Shown here piece after piece: positions 1 through 12,703 of a stretch of 64,000 bases of DNA. Every line of letters starts with the position of its first letter. Within the stretch, counting starts at the first letter, position 1. Made by a program: the position numbers and the translations under genes. Under the pieces are notes generated by a model. It did not search any database and had not been told where the DNA came from. It worked only from the letters and a program-made list of their open reading frames with translations. Origin of the DNA: Rhinopomastus cyanomelas (taxonomy: Eukaryota; Chordata; Aves; Bucerotiformes; Rhinopomastidae); the NCBI GenBank assembly GCA_013400115.1, contig VXBP01003844.1:173634-237633 (forward strand), read 5' to 3'.

Positions 1-343
1 TTGAAATGTCTCCTGAGAACAACCATGTCTTGTGACCATGGCAGAAAGGCCTCGAGATGTAAATAGCTGGTGTGACCTTGTATCATGTGTTTATATAACA
101 TGAAAACAGTACCTCCCTTGATATTCATATTGATAATCCCATTGACTTTCAGTGCCTCCCAAGAACAACTGGTGCAGCCATGATGTGCCTTGAACCTATA
201 GCAATATGCAATAAAGCAAAAATTACTCTTGCGATTAACTCATAAAATATAGTTTAGTTTATATTTGCATGTCTGAAAGGAAGGCTGCATAGCCAGAAGT
301 ACTACCTTTAAAATGAACCATGATGTCTTCGGATCAGGAGGCA
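1..343. other. Unassigned sequence
   Basis: No gene, transposon end or structured repeat was recognised in this stretch. It is ordinary AT-rich sequence leading up to the U5 side of the minus-strand LTR that begins near 344. Confidence 0.5.
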
Positions 344-905
344 TGCAGGGGTTTTGGGACGACTGACTCAAGGAAAGACCCAAGAACTCTGTTTAGAGTT
401 TTGGGGAGGTAATTTATTATCACCGGTGGGCACACTTCCAAAATAGTGCGCACCCACTGGCTACGAAACCATGACTATATGTTGTAAAACAATACATATT
501 CATTAGATTTCCCAATATGCCTATACATATTCATGACCTGTCCCCACTTCTCATGTAGATTAGATCTCCTCCCAGTGGGCAGGCGCAGTCTTTTGTGAGA
601 GTGGGCTTGGGGTCTTGGGGATGGACGAAGTAACAAGTCTTCTTCACCATGAACTTTTTCTGAACTCGGCATCCCACGCAAACTCATAAGGCTCCTTGCT
701 CATTAAGGGGCTCATCTGCTTCTTTTATCTTTATTTTAACCTTCACCATTGGACAGAGCACATTTGGTCTGGCTCTTTCAAGGCTTATTTGCCTCCTTGC
801 TTCATAAGCTCAAGGTTTATGCTCACTGCTTAATCAGCAACAGCAACCGTTTTTCCCAGTTCAGAGTAAAGCTGCCCCATTAGTCGCAACGTATGCTAAG
901 GGAGG
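344..905 (-). mobile_element. Solo retroviral LTR, class I-like
   Basis: Read on the minus strand, this block has the order expected of an LTR. An AT-rich promoter-like core containing ATGAATATGTATA is followed by an AATAAA polyadenylation signal (complement of 413-418) and a short U5 of about 70 bases ending in CA near 344. An 18-base string at 491-508 is repeated exactly, in opposite orientation, at 43679-43696 in the LTR of the endogenous retrovirus at 43.4 kb. The surrounding roughly 150 bases are also similar, so the two belong to one family. No gag or pol sequence lies next to it, so it is probably a solo LTR. The 5' limit near 905 is approximate. Confidence 0.65.
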
Positions 906-960
906 TCTGACATCTGGGCGTACTATCGATTCCATTGCCTGAGAGATTTCCTCTTATAGA

Positions 961-1889
961 CTATGTAACCTCAGTCTTGAACTTTGTTTATACCACAGGA
1001 ATCATGTTCTCTGTGAGTCACAGAGCCTTTGGCAAGAAAAATATTTAGCCTTTTTTGAAGAGTGAAGGGGCTTCAGAGCAGTGTTGAGTTTAGAAGACTT
1101 TTAGCTGAGAATAAAGCTTTGAGAGAAAACTGCTCACATGGGCCTGTGGTTGGTTTTGTTTTCTGGCTGATGTTTTGTAACATCATATGAACACAAGAAG
1201 ATTGAGCAGGGACTTCATTATTAATAATGAAGCAGGCATCTCATCTCATCTCATGCCACTCACACGTATGTTGTTGAAATAAGGGAGATGAACCAATATT
1301 GTTTCAATCTTTTCCTCTCCTCTTGTCTTTTTATTTGAAAGAGTATGCAGTAGTCACCATCAGGTGTCTGGCTGCCCCCACAGAGCAGGTACATGCCTGA
1401 TTTATTTTCCATAAATATTCTTGGATTTTAACCCTTCATCTTGGAAGGCATTGAACTTTTGCCTCAAGCTCTGTTTATTGAATTTCATGGTAGGACAAGT
1501 GAGAGTGGGTTAAAAAAATTGTGCTTCTCTCTGTATATGCTGCTTGGTACATTCGTACAGCTGGCAGTAGCTGGTGTGTCCAGCACTGGTGGAGCTTACT
1601 GACATGTCTGGCAGGGTAGTGGAAACAGGTATTCCCTGGAGAACACTGATTACTCTGTTCTCGTATTTTATCTTTATTCCAGCCAACTAACAAAGAGATT
1701 GATGCAAAGGTCATTTACAAGTTGTAATTTAAAGGGCTTGTTTTAGAACAGAGGAAGGAGCAAGTTTTAGTTTCTTTTCAAGAGGTGTGTTTGCATGGAG
1801 TTCTTAAACCAGGTTATCTAAAAGGAAGGCTCAACACAGGTTTAGTTTTAGCAATGTAATTTTTATTTATGCAAGTCCTCTTGTCTGTC
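961..1889. other. Unassigned sequence with short pentanucleotide run
   Basis: A short imperfect run of ATCTC units occurs at about 1238-1255. Nothing else was recognised; the open frames here are short and lack protein-like character. Confidence 0.4.
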
Positions 1890-2160
1890 TAAGCATAATG
1901 TCCCAGATTAAAACCAAACAGAAACAGAAATAAAGGCAGCTAGGTCTTGAATTGGGGTCTCAGATAGAATTTACTGGGCAATTGAGCAGTTCAGGGAAAG
2001 AAAAGGGGGTTATGAAGTCTATAACTATGTACAGAAGAGGAAAACCCCAAGCAAATAAAAACACATATACCAGAAACTTAGGCTATCCGGAGCACTACAA
2101 CAAGAAACATACCAGAAACCTCCGTCACAATGCTATTACCTACACTCTGAAAAAAATTAG
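1890..2160 (+). repeat. Unclassified interspersed repeat, copy 1
   Basis: This block is clearly similar to 15087-15320. Shared landmarks, in the same order, are the string TGGGGTCTCAGATAGAA (1953-1969 and 15152-15168), a purine-rich segment, CCAAGCAA, a run ending in AGAACCTCC or AGAAACCTCC, and a closing CTGA followed by a run of A. Copy 1 carries about 35 extra bases that look like a local duplication around ACATATACCAGAAAC and ACATACCAGAAAC. In one frame both copies encode GSQIE followed by a similar basic peptide, but neither has a credible gene. A CR1 3' end abuts it directly at about 2160. It may be an internal fragment of an LTR element; I cannot assign a family. Confidence 0.6.
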
Positions 2161-2304
2161 CAGGCTCTCCGGGGCGGGGGAGTCTCCTTCTCTAGAGATG
2201 TTTAAAAAAATCTGCTTGGATATGTTCCTGTGTGACTTGGTGTAGGTGATCCTGCTGTGATCTTTTGAGGTCCCTTCCAATCCCTAATGATTCTATGATT
2301 CTAT
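2160..2304 (+). mobile_element. CR1 LINE, 3' end fragment
   Basis: The last codons of CR1 ORF2 are readable (the protein ends with the motif MFLCDLV and a stop at about 2243-2245). They are followed by the CR1 3' untranslated region and two ATTCTATG-type octamers at about 2290-2304, the usual 3' signature. The rest of the element is missing through 5' truncation, which is normal for target-primed reverse transcription. Confidence 0.9.
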
Positions 2305-5300
2305 TAAAGTAATCGTTCTGGTAGAGTGGGCCCATGAGAAGCGGCGAAAAAATTCTTCTCAAAATGTCTTGAATGAAGAGAATACAGTTTTTCTAAATTG
2401 AAATACAAATGTTCTCTCCTTCACAAGCTGAATTCTGTTCCCAGACAGTGTCCTGTTAAGGTGAGATGACATTACATCAACTACTACTTTGCTCCTTGTT
2501 AATGGCATTTATCTCTGAGGTACTTTGACAGTAGCCTGGACCTTTTACTTTGGATTGAAATGATAGGTGACAACCTTGTTTCAGGGAACCAAGAAGAGAA
2601 ATAAAATATTGAATGCATCTACGCAAATTTACACAAAACCTGTGAACTTTCTGTGGTCCTATGGATGAGCACCTTTTGACAGGACAAGAGGGGAGTGGTT
2701 TGGGCAAGATTCTCTTTAGGATGTGTGACTTCTCATTGGGGCTTAATCATCAAGTTGATCAAGATATCTCTGCATCTTTCCTAATCATGCTTTCATTATT
2801 TATAATAATGTGATTCACGACAGCAAATGTAAGAACTATTGACATAAGAATCATTTCCTTAGGTGTAATTGATGGTGCAGTCACACTCATATTTGTAATT
2901 CACATGTGGTGTCTGTGGTGGTGAAGAGAGAGTGAAGATGAGGTATATGAATAAAGACCAATCTTTTTTTCCTCTTTAATCTTTTCTTAACTATCCATTT
3001 TGATATATTGCTTTTCTTGGCTGCTGGCATCTACCTGTGTCACACCTCTGGAGAAATGAGGTGTGGAATTGCATTTTGCTGGTCTGTCTGGGGTGCAATA
3101 AAATCATGCCCAGTTTGCTCCATCCCTGCTCTACCTGGCATGGCTGCTTACTGTTTCGGTATACCCCTGAGCAGTTTCTTACCAGCCTTTGTAGATTTTT
3201 TTTGTATGTACCTTCCTCTGTGTGACTTTGCCCTAATTTTTGTTTCCCCCAAGGTGCCTATGTGCTGTGAAGACAACACACAGTAAGTTCATTTGCTTTA
3301 GAAAAACAACGGGTCTTTATCCTTTGGTTTTTGAGTTTTTGTGAGCTCTTCACTAGCCTAATGCTTCCTGTGACCAGCAAGGGGATTTCCTTTATGATCC
3401 TGTTGTTCCAGGGACCTTAAAGGGTAGTGATATTGAAAAAATAAGTTTCCTTCTTGAAGTCAGAGGTCTCACTGTGATTTAGAGGAAAACAGTTTCCCCC
3501 TTTTTCTCTTAACTCTTCAAGGTTTTAAGACTTAAGTTTTTTTCTGTTCCTGGGAACGTGAAGCTTATGTGACACGGGTAAATGGGAGTTAAATATTCTA
3601 GTAACCAGGACCTGGTCTTGTCATTTTTCGTTTCCAGAAGTAGTGCTGGGAGTTCTTTCTCCTGCTTGTCATGAAAAGTCTTTTGTGCAGTTCTCCTCTC
3701 TCTTTAGGCTTAAATCCAGCAAAACACTTCCAGCACACAAGTGTTCTCATTTGCTTTCAGTGACAATGTTCACATACTTAACACAAAGCATGTGTTGGAG
3801 TGCTTTGCTGGGTCAGGGACTGCTTTACTCGAGCTGCATATCAAGTCTGCTTGTATGTTATTCTAGAAGTTTCAATACTCCATAGTAACAATTCTTTATG
3901 TTACTTAATATTATCATATATATTACATGTTTTTAGAAGAGCAGAGATAAACCAAAACATGTGTGGATATAAAACCAGATGTGCACCTGGCTGTGCTCAT
4001 TAGAGCTGGGATATTTATGACAGTTATTTCTTATACAACTATCTTTGCAAAAAAAAATCTGTGGGGATATTTGCTGTTCATTGCGTTTCATTTTGAGATT
4101 TCAGAATGATAACTTAGGGTAAGACTCAATTAAGTTATTAAAATGGATAAGCTTTGCCTACCAGTGTTCAGGCCAGGCATAGTGATTAACAGAGGTTTTG
4201 CCACTGAAAGCAGTGGTGGATGCTAATGTTACTTGAAACCAATACTTGGTTTACTTGGATGTCACCATTTGTCCATCTGAAATTTTTATTTTGAAAAGTT
4301 TATCTAGCTAAAAGAACTTTTAGATGAAAATACAAGTTTGGACAGCACTCACTTTTTGTCTGTAGTAAGCAAAGGGTATCCCTCGTGTAAGTTCATTACC
4401 TTTCTTTTTGCATATTTTGGAGCTTTGCCCATGTAGGGCAGAGCTAATGTGGGCTGGCTTTCAGTAACCATGGTAGCCCAGTCCTTGAAATTGCCTATAC
4501 AAGATGAGATGGATTTAAAAAATAAATCACTTAACTCAAGTTTTATTTAAAGTTGGGACCATACCCTCTTACAATGACAACGCAGCTGCAGTGTCTTGTT
4601 CCATAGGAAATTGAAACAGCATCAGCCTCTTCTTCCCACAGAACCTCCTGTGTTCTCCAGGGCAGCATAATCAGGAGTCTTGCCTCAGCAACCTTCACGA
4701 ACCACTATAACAGCTCTAAATCTCATCTTAATTTAGAAGGGGTGGTGGTTTTACATAGCGTTGGGCATGGTCCTGGTGACAGGCTACTGACTTGTGTTGA
4801 GGCATACGTCAAAGTCTAGACAACTTGTGTCCGCTATGGTGGTGGAGGAGGCTGTTTCAAAATGTGTAATTCTGCTTAAAACTCTAACTTTATGGAGTTC
4901 ATTCTTTTCTGCTACATTTATCAGCAGCTGCAGATACATACGTATTTTTCACTGCTTGTGGTGGTAAGAACAATGTCTAGGTGATCCAAGATGGGATCTT
5001 TGTAGGCTTCTCTTCTTGTTTTGTAATGCTACTGTTTTTGGTAAAGAGAGTATTGACTTATTTCTCCATGATTGATTAGATGTGGCTATAAATAGCATTT
5101 TCTGTTATCTCAGATGTGGTTTGAAGTATTTACATTAGAATGTGTTACGTTGCTGACCGTGGTCTGCGGTCTGTTGAACAAATCTCAAAGGTAATAAATC
5201 TTACCTCTACTTTAAGACAAAAGCAAAAATATACCTCCTTTCAGTTCCAGCCCAGATAGCAGGAGATGGTTTTTTCCTCAGGCTTGTAATCACTACCCAC

Positions 5301-5703
5301 AAGATGAGGAATTACTTTCTCTAGCCCAGCAATTAGTGTGAGCACTCTAAACCACACATTAGGCATCATTAGCCAAGTTAGCTCAAACCACCCAATTAAT
5401 GTTTTAAGCTAACCTGCTGCGGTTTTTTGTGTTTTCTGAGAAGGATTAGGGAGAGCTCCTATGAAGCAGTTCTTGCAGCAGAACAGTGTGTATTTTTATG
5501 ACACATGTTGGTATCTTTAGGGGAGAGATTTCCAGTAGAGTGTAATAACAAATAGGAAAAAGCAAGGAAGAGGAGATATTTTTTCCAGTCAGTGCTGCTA
5601 CCTGAGGGGTGACCAAATGTATGCAGTCATTTGATTTCTGAGAAAAAGGAGATTGGAGGTGCTGGGGGGAAAGAATTTACTAACTATATAGAAAAAGGGG
5701 GAT
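2305..5703. other. Unassigned AT-rich sequence
   Basis: No transposon was recognised over 3.4 kb. One 29-base stretch (3254-3282) lies between a pyrimidine-rich AG acceptor and a GTAAGT donor, but it is too short to support as an exon on sequence alone. All open frames are under about 95 codons and look like chance frames. Confidence 0.4.
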
Positions 5704-6318
5704 TGATATAAGAGGACTGATGGGTTGGAACTCCAGGTCCAAAGGTTTCACTTTGCTGAAGAGATGTGCCGTGAAACATAGCTTTGCTTTACCAAGGAAA
5801 TGTGTTTGCAGACTTGTTAAGGGGAATGTGGATGTGCTTTGAGACTTGCTGAGAAGAATGTGAGGGCTAGTAAAACAAAAAGTGCCTGGTAGAAGGGATA
5901 AGTAAGTGTTGTCAGTCTTGAAGTACGGATAAGAAGGAGAGAAGAGAACAATTAATCTTCAAGCAGCTGAGTCAGATGGATAAGAAGTCTAAGGTCATTT
6001 TCCCAGCCTTGGGACTGATGGCTTGTAACGGCTTGACACTCTTGCCAAGAGATGATGAGTTTACTGTGAAAAAGGTCTTTCGTGTCAGTCAAGAGACCCT
6101 GCCTAAGACCCCCAAGACCAACTGTGCAAACGCGAACAGGAGAAGTCAAGAGAGGGATTCATTATAAGTATTAATTATAATATCCCCTCCTGTTTATGCA
6201 TATGTATGAAAATTTGCGCTTTGGTGCACGAGATTTGGAGAAATTTCCCCCATGTGCCCAGCACTGCAATAGAGCATATCTGCTCCTAAGTCTCTGCGAG
6301 TTGGACTTCATTTCTGCA
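5704..6318 (+). mobile_element. Putative solo retroviral LTR
   Basis: A promoter-like ATGCATATGTATGAAAA near 6197-6214 is followed about 55 bases later by GTGCCCAGCACTGCAATAGA. Here AATAGA at 6268-6273 is probably a decayed AATAAA signal, and a short U5 ends with TGCA at 6318. The region before the core contains AAGACCCCCAAGACC, similar in kind and position to the minus-strand LTR at 344-905, and the ATGCATATGTAT core recurs in the LTR at 43387. I see no internal retroviral genes. The 5' boundary is uncertain by tens of bases. Confidence 0.55.
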
Positions 6319-9300
6319 TGTCAATGGGATGTGTAGCAAGGCAACATATTTATTTGTGAGGGGTTTTTTTTTCTTATGTCTGTCTTGTTTATGAGAATTT
6401 TGCTTCTACTGTTCTTCTTCTCCCCACTATACTTCACCCCCAAGTCTACTTGTGTTAGGAGTCTAATGATCTAAAGCCAGAAGTTTGAAACACAGATAAC
6501 AAGGCAGAAGAATGTTTATGCCTGGGGAAAACAGGGAATTGTTTTTTAAGATATATATTTATCTTACACAACTCTTGACACTTTAAAGAGGGAAGGATAC
6601 TTGATTTGAAAAAGAGCACCAGCTCTCCCATCAGGTGTGCCCATGAAGCACTGTAAATCATTAATTCTACTTTCCATACTTTTATCATTCTAATGCTACT
6701 TCATTCTGAGATCAAGGGGTGTACTGGGACAAAAAAAATTCACAATGCCCATGTAAAATGAATCTGAGAAACACATGCATTCCTAGTTGTCACAGTGTAA
6801 TCCCTTGCTGTCAAGAAGTATGTGAGAGAGACCAAGTGGAGAGACGAGTGCTGGGGAAGAAAGTAAGCAGCTTACTCCTGATTGTCACTTTTCTTGAGTC
6901 AGATAGATGAAACCCATCCCTGTGACATTTCTATATTATATCTGATCTAGTTAAAGCTTTGAGGATTTGATAGTATAGTGTTAATGTTAATCTGACTGAC
7001 AGAATCTTTCCTGGAGTTGACATGAGCAAATATATCAAGAAAATGATAAATTGATCACTCTGGAGAGCCTCATTACTACCAGCATGGAGAAAGATGAGAT
7101 TACTTCTCCAATGCTAACCAGGAATCCTTTATACTATCCTACAAGGGATTGTGCCTTAGGGAAGAATGGCTAAGAATGAAGAAAGTGGATTTTGAGAGTA
7201 GAAAACTCAATATGAAATTAATTCAGGAGGGAATAATTACTGGGACAGATTCTTGAAATAAATTACATTTGTTTTGTTAATTGACCAAAGAATGTCACCC
7301 TGAGGTTCTTCTGATGCATGTGACATGTCACCTAAGAAATCAAAATGAGCTTGTAAGAACCACTGGAACCTCATGGAAGCAAACTGAGCCCAGGACTTTT
7401 CTCAAACTGTTTATATTTGAGAGTACCCAGAGCAAACCCACACTTTCTTCTAAGTCATCATTGACTCTTCCCTCAAAGTACACCTTTATGTAGGGCAAGG
7501 GCTTTGCAATCCATCAATCTGATAAAGAAGTCAAGAAGAGACATCTTGGGATAACTGTTAAGGCTTCTAGATAAGACCTATGTAGTGTTTTCTACACAAA
7601 GCATTTCACAAAGGCACTTCTCTACTTGCCTTACAAAATGGAGGTGCCTGAAACGTACAAGCTGAGTATGAATCTGAAAAGTGAATGGCAGACTGAAAAG
7701 AAAATCTTGTTTCCTAGTATCCTGGGTGGTCACTGGACTGCTGGGCTTAGCACACCAACCTTCTTCCTTTTCCTTATGTTCTACAGCACGTTGCTCTGCA
7801 GCCTCCAGAATGCAGCATTGCATGGTGGATGGTAATGGATGGTCCACTGCAGTACAGGCTTTCTTCTCGTTTATTTAAATATTCTGGTGAAATGCATTCC
7901 CATTATTTTGGCTCTGTATCTTTCATTACCTCATCTGCAGTATCTTCTGAATTTCACTTATTGTGAGGGAAACATTCTGTTAAAGCCCCAAATGAAATGT
8001 GTTTTGGGTCACTAGGCATTTATAAGAAATTGTGGAGACTAGCCTATCACATATGGGAGCAGTGATAAACTAATAGAGGCCATAGCAGGGATGGTAGTAG
8101 ATGTATGTTTGGGGAAAGTGCAGATGCTTGCTGGATGCAAAAGCAGTGAAAGACAATGACTTTAGAAAAGCAACAGCTGAAACCATTTACCCAATATTAA
8201 GCAGGTTTGTGAAATACCATGCTCACTTAGCCTTAATACGTTTTAGAGTTTTGTTGGGATGAAAGAAAGAAGCTATAAAATTAAATCAGCTTGATCATCA
8301 GTCAGGAGATTCAAGGGAAGAACGATATACAAGATGTCTGCTTGACTCATCAAGAAAATGCAATGCACTGTTGTTTCCATTATGATTAAGGAGTTGTAAC
8401 TCATGACTGCCAAGTGAGAAACATGCTCTTCCTCTTCACTGAAAACTGGAAACAAAAAGCTAATCACTTGTCTTAATATTTTTATCTTCTTGGAATATTA
8501 ATGCTTAACATCCTGTTAGTTCAGTTGCCCAGCCTCTCAGTCTGCTGACTCATTTAGAGTATATAATAAGTTGATCTAATCACCAAGATTGAAAAAGGTT
8601 GTCTTTGTACCCCAAATAGTATGGCAGGTTCATCTTTGTGTGCATAATTCTTGGGAATCAGTCTGAGCTCTGAAGTCTGAACTTTGCTCTCGGTAACCGT
8701 GTTTCTAAGATGAGACTTTCAAAGTTGCCCAGATTTTCTTCATCAGGTATATCTAACACCAGCAGTTTGCATGCTGGTGAAGTAGAAAAGTTCTTGCTCC
8801 ATAAGGAAGTTTGCCAAAATTCTCCCTTCTTCCTATCAGTTGGTTACGAATGCCTGTCTCATGCACGCAGTGGAGTCATATAGCTATCTGGAGAGTCCTG
8901 AAGCAGTGTTTATTGATATATGCTATATGTCCACACGCTAGCCTGTGGACATGTGAGGCTGTGGTTTTGTGTGTCCCACCTAAAAAGGGCTGTCTTCCAC
9001 CATCTATTGGTGAAACAAAGTGAAGAAAGTTTGGCTGTGTGTTAGCTGAAGAAGCATGTCCCATATATTTCAGGCATACGCATGAGTAAACTGGTAGTAG
9101 TAGTAATTCTGTTCTGTGAATCAGAGGTCATATAATTGCACTGAGAGGACTGAGTGCAAAACACATGCATGAAGTTACCTCAGTTGTGTTGTAAATTATC
9201 AAAAGTAAGTAATGTGTAGTACTTATTACTAACCATGGTATTACCTGTAGGACAAGACTGTGAATGCTAATCAACCTTCTTGCTGATGATAGTGCAACGG

Positions 9301-9404
9301 ACATCTCTTAGTGTTGCAGTTTGAAAATCACCAGAATTTTCAGATGTATAGATTTGTGCTTTCATGAAGAAAAAAGATGCATGTTGCATTAAGAGGACTC
9401 CCTC
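6319..9404. other. Unassigned unique sequence
   Basis: Nothing recognisable as a transposon, RNA gene or exon was seen over about 3 kb. Base composition is ordinary and AT-rich. Confidence 0.4.
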
Positions 9405-9850
9405 CCACCATGTCCCTCACTACAGTGAGCTGTCCTGGGGGAGGTGGATTAGGTGGCATTACAAAAGAGGGCTGATGATCCAGCCCTGCCTCTTTTGGCC
9501 CAGGTCTTACTCCCAGCACAGGGCTTCAGCTCCAGCACCTGCCCCCTCCCTGCTTCCCAGGATGGTGGGGGGAAGATGGGACGGGGCTGCTCGTGGTGGC
9601 TGACCACAGCCCCATAGACCTCCCGTAGATGGCTCAGGGCACTGGCCACCCTGCTTCCCTGGGCCCCCGTTCTGCCTCGAGTAGGCAGTGGGGAAGACGG
9701 CTAGCTGTGGCTTGCCACAGCTCCGCTGCCCCCAGCCCCACTGCCCTCCGCATGGACCCGACCCCGGCTTGGGAGTGGCAGCACTGGCTGCGACCCAGAC
9801 CAGCCCTGGGCTGGCACCATGGATTGGAGAAGGAAGAACTAGTGTCGATT
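9405..9850. other. GC-rich patch of unknown origin
   Basis: This stretch is strikingly richer in G and C than its surroundings. It contains two similar short inverted-repeat motifs 111 bases apart, GTGGCTGACCACAGC (9596-9610) and GTGGCTTGCCACAGC (9707-9721). Overlapping open frames of 133 and 172 codons on opposite strands run through and beyond it, which is what GC-rich, stop-poor DNA gives by chance; neither resembles a known protein. It could be an old retroelement fragment or a regulatory island. I do not call a gene here. Confidence 0.4.
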
Positions 9851-12585
9851 TTCCCCCAATGGAGCAACTATTCAGTGATCTGTGGTGAGCTGAAGGGATT
9901 CTTCCGTTTCCCCACTGTAGCTGAGGCAGGAGGAGAAAGGAGACGTGAGGATCATGGAACCCATTTGGCCACGTTTGCAGAGAGGAGAGGGCCCCTACTG
10001 ATGCGGGCATGCGGTCAGTCTCCATCTTGAATCCCGCATTTGGCTGGAGCTGTCATCTTAGACTACACTGGTCAGCAAGAAGAGAGGCTGTCATTTCTGC
10101 AACTGAGAAAAGCTGAGGGATGCTCAAGTATTGGGGAGAGAAGGAGAATTACTTCGTGCTTAGCTGAAGAAAGCAGATGGACTCGAGACTCCTTAAACCT
10201 TGGGCATGGAAGAAAGAGACTGGGTCCTGTCTGAAAGCATGTCTCTTGCATCAAGGGATGCAGTTCAGGTGCTGAGGAATCAGGCCTGCCTGATCAGCGT
10301 TGTGCTGGAGAAGCTGCGCTGAAGTGTTGAAGAGTTCGTCCGTCAAGATGGACAAAGGTCCGGCATCTGCAGGCAAGAGTGGCAACACATAAAGCAGAGC
10401 AGAGAGGGTGGTGGTACCCATCTCTACTTGCCTGACATGTTCTTTCCCCAGGTCTTTAATGTAAAAAACCAAGGACTGATGTGATAGTGATCTCCCATTG
10501 TATTTTTCTCAGAATATGTGATGGCATTTGTGAGAGTTTCTAGTTTGTGTGCACTAACTTGCTTAACCTTCTTTTCTATATACAGTTACAGAGTTAATAA
10601 ACCCTTTTCCATTTTCCCTAAGCTATCCATTGTCTGGCAAATTCTATCTGAGATCTCACTGAGACGTAACTGCTTTGTTTTCTTTTCCTTTACTTTTAAT
10701 TGTGGTCTTGAACCCACCACAATTAGAAATGTGGATCAGCTTTCCTCTTTATCTGTGCTGCAAGAAGTTTTAGTCAGGAGAACGAAAATCTGACTCTACT
10801 ACTGTTAGAGCTAATGAGAGGACGAGAAGCTTATCTACTAAAGTTTACTGAAAGACTATGTGAGGGCAACATTCATGAGAGTAACAAGGTTACTGACTGA
10901 TGTGGCATGTGAAACAAATGTTATAGAACAGTAAAACATTCTGGAAATGCAAAAAAAGGCCTTCACTGAGAGGCTGGGCATGGACCTATATGACTTCCTT
11001 GGATGTTTCTAGTGTTTGCCAGGAAATTTTGAGATGATTAGCAAATACAGGATACAGTGAAGGAGCAACAGTAGGAAATGAAAAAGTGATCAAAGACTTC
11101 TGATGCAAGGGAATACTACCAGGAAAATAGGTATTTGGTGTTAATTGGTATCAAAACATACAAATCAAAATACTGGGTTTTGGGCTTTCATCCTCAGGTA
11201 GTACTTCTTTTCTGTGTCTTGCAATCTTTTTAATATTAAAAAGCTTTTCTTCTTTTATATCCTGAGGAAGTATTTGCAGAGGAGAGCACAGTGTCTGCTC
11301 AGAGTGGCTAGAGAAGATGTTTATAATTTCCTCTATTACTGATGTTAGTATTTAGAGGAACCATTCTTGAGGCTGTAGAGGAGCTCAGATTTGAACACAG
11401 AGCTTTCTGCCAAATGCATCTGGCAGAAAGTTTACCAAAACTTCTGGTTTTGAATGCAGGCACCTGCTCAAGGCTGAAACGTCGACATTTAGCATCTTTG
11501 CTTGTGGTGCACTTGCAGCGATGTTGTAGAGTGCTTATTTGTTATGCTGATAAATATTTCTTCACTTGCTGTCCTGAAGACTAAAATTGTTTAGCTGCAG
11601 AACAGATTGTTAGCAACAGCACTGCGCTCCTCTGTCCCAGCAGTGACAAACATTTGACTGTCATTATGTTCAGCCTGGACTATTTTGTAAATATTCTGAG
11701 CTCTCCATGTGCAGGTTGTCATCACCCTAGTGATAGAGCTTCATCTTACAAACTTTTTTCCATAAAATTAAACCAACAGGCCTTAGTTGGACAAAATTAA
11801 GGAAAGGGTACCAACAGATGTAGCTGAAAAGTGTCTTTAGAGAGTGGTGTAGGATTTAGAGTCTGAGATAGTACAGTATAATGAGGCATGAATATCTCAC
11901 TAATCCATAGTCGTGTGTTACAGGACCTAAAGCACTGTTCTTGGGCTAGTGGACTACATGATATGGATCTGTTGGGATGTGCACTGGCAACAAACATGTT
12001 TTTCAGATAAAGCCAACTATGTTTTGACAAATGTTAAATATTTCCATTGTCATAGTCTTTCTTCAAAATTATAAGTCAGACAATGAGTGTGAAGCAGCTG
12101 TTGTATTCCTGTTCTGGGAAGAAAATCTGTGTGTATTCAAAGCTTACAGAGCCTGTCCCGGTACTATGAGAAAATGCAAACACATCAGCCATAAACATCT
12201 AATGCTTGTAATGGATTAAAAATCACCTGGTCTAAACACACACTTTTTACAAGTTTAGATTTCTGCCTAATGCAAAAGTTTTAAAAATGTTAAAGCAGAG
12301 GATTTTATTAAGGCTTATGTTCATCCCTTACAAGAGATATGTGATTGAGGTTAGGTTTTCGTGGATAAGCTCTAAAATAGTCTTCACAAATGTGGTCCTA
12401 TGCATTTTATATTACAAAGATCAGCAGAAGTGTTTAAATTGAATGGATTGACTGTTTTACTACAAAGAATTCAGCCAACTGAGCTGGAGACCAGGAGTAC
12501 TTTCTATAGTGAAGCCTCATCTGCAGAGCACTTTCCCTGAGGAAACTCAGCAGATCCCATGGGAGCTGTGTTCAAACTGACAATA
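9851..12585. other. Unassigned sequence
   Basis: No transposon end, RNA gene or supported exon was recognised. The first few hundred bases remain somewhat GC-rich and may belong to the same unit as the patch before it; the rest is AT-rich. Confidence 0.35.
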
Positions 12586-12703
12586 TGACTCCACCCTAAT
12601 TCTTATTATTGCTAGTCCTCGATCAATTAACCTGCACAGATGGGTGACTCCATCCTAACTCTTATTATTGCTAGTCCTCGATCAATTAACCTGCACAGAT
12701 GGG
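12586..12703. repeat. Tandem duplication, 2 x 59 bp
   Basis: Unit one is 12586-12644 and unit two is 12645-12703. Both begin TGACTCCA and end CTGCACAGATGGG. I see only two differences, both transitions near the start of the unit (CACCCTAATT against CATCCTAACT). The small divergence suggests a fairly recent local duplication. Read on the plus strand, the units lie within a 67-codon chance frame. Confidence 0.95.

Noticed and set aside
3254..3282. Possible 29-base microexon between a pyrimidine-rich AG and GTAAGT
   Set aside because: Single short acceptor/donor pairs occur often by chance and no partner exon is visible.
9507..10030. Overlapping open frames of 172 codons (minus) and 133 codons (plus)
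   Set aside because: They overlap on opposite strands in GC-rich, stop-poor DNA, have no recognisable domain and show low-complexity Pro/Gly/Ser composition; more likely chance.
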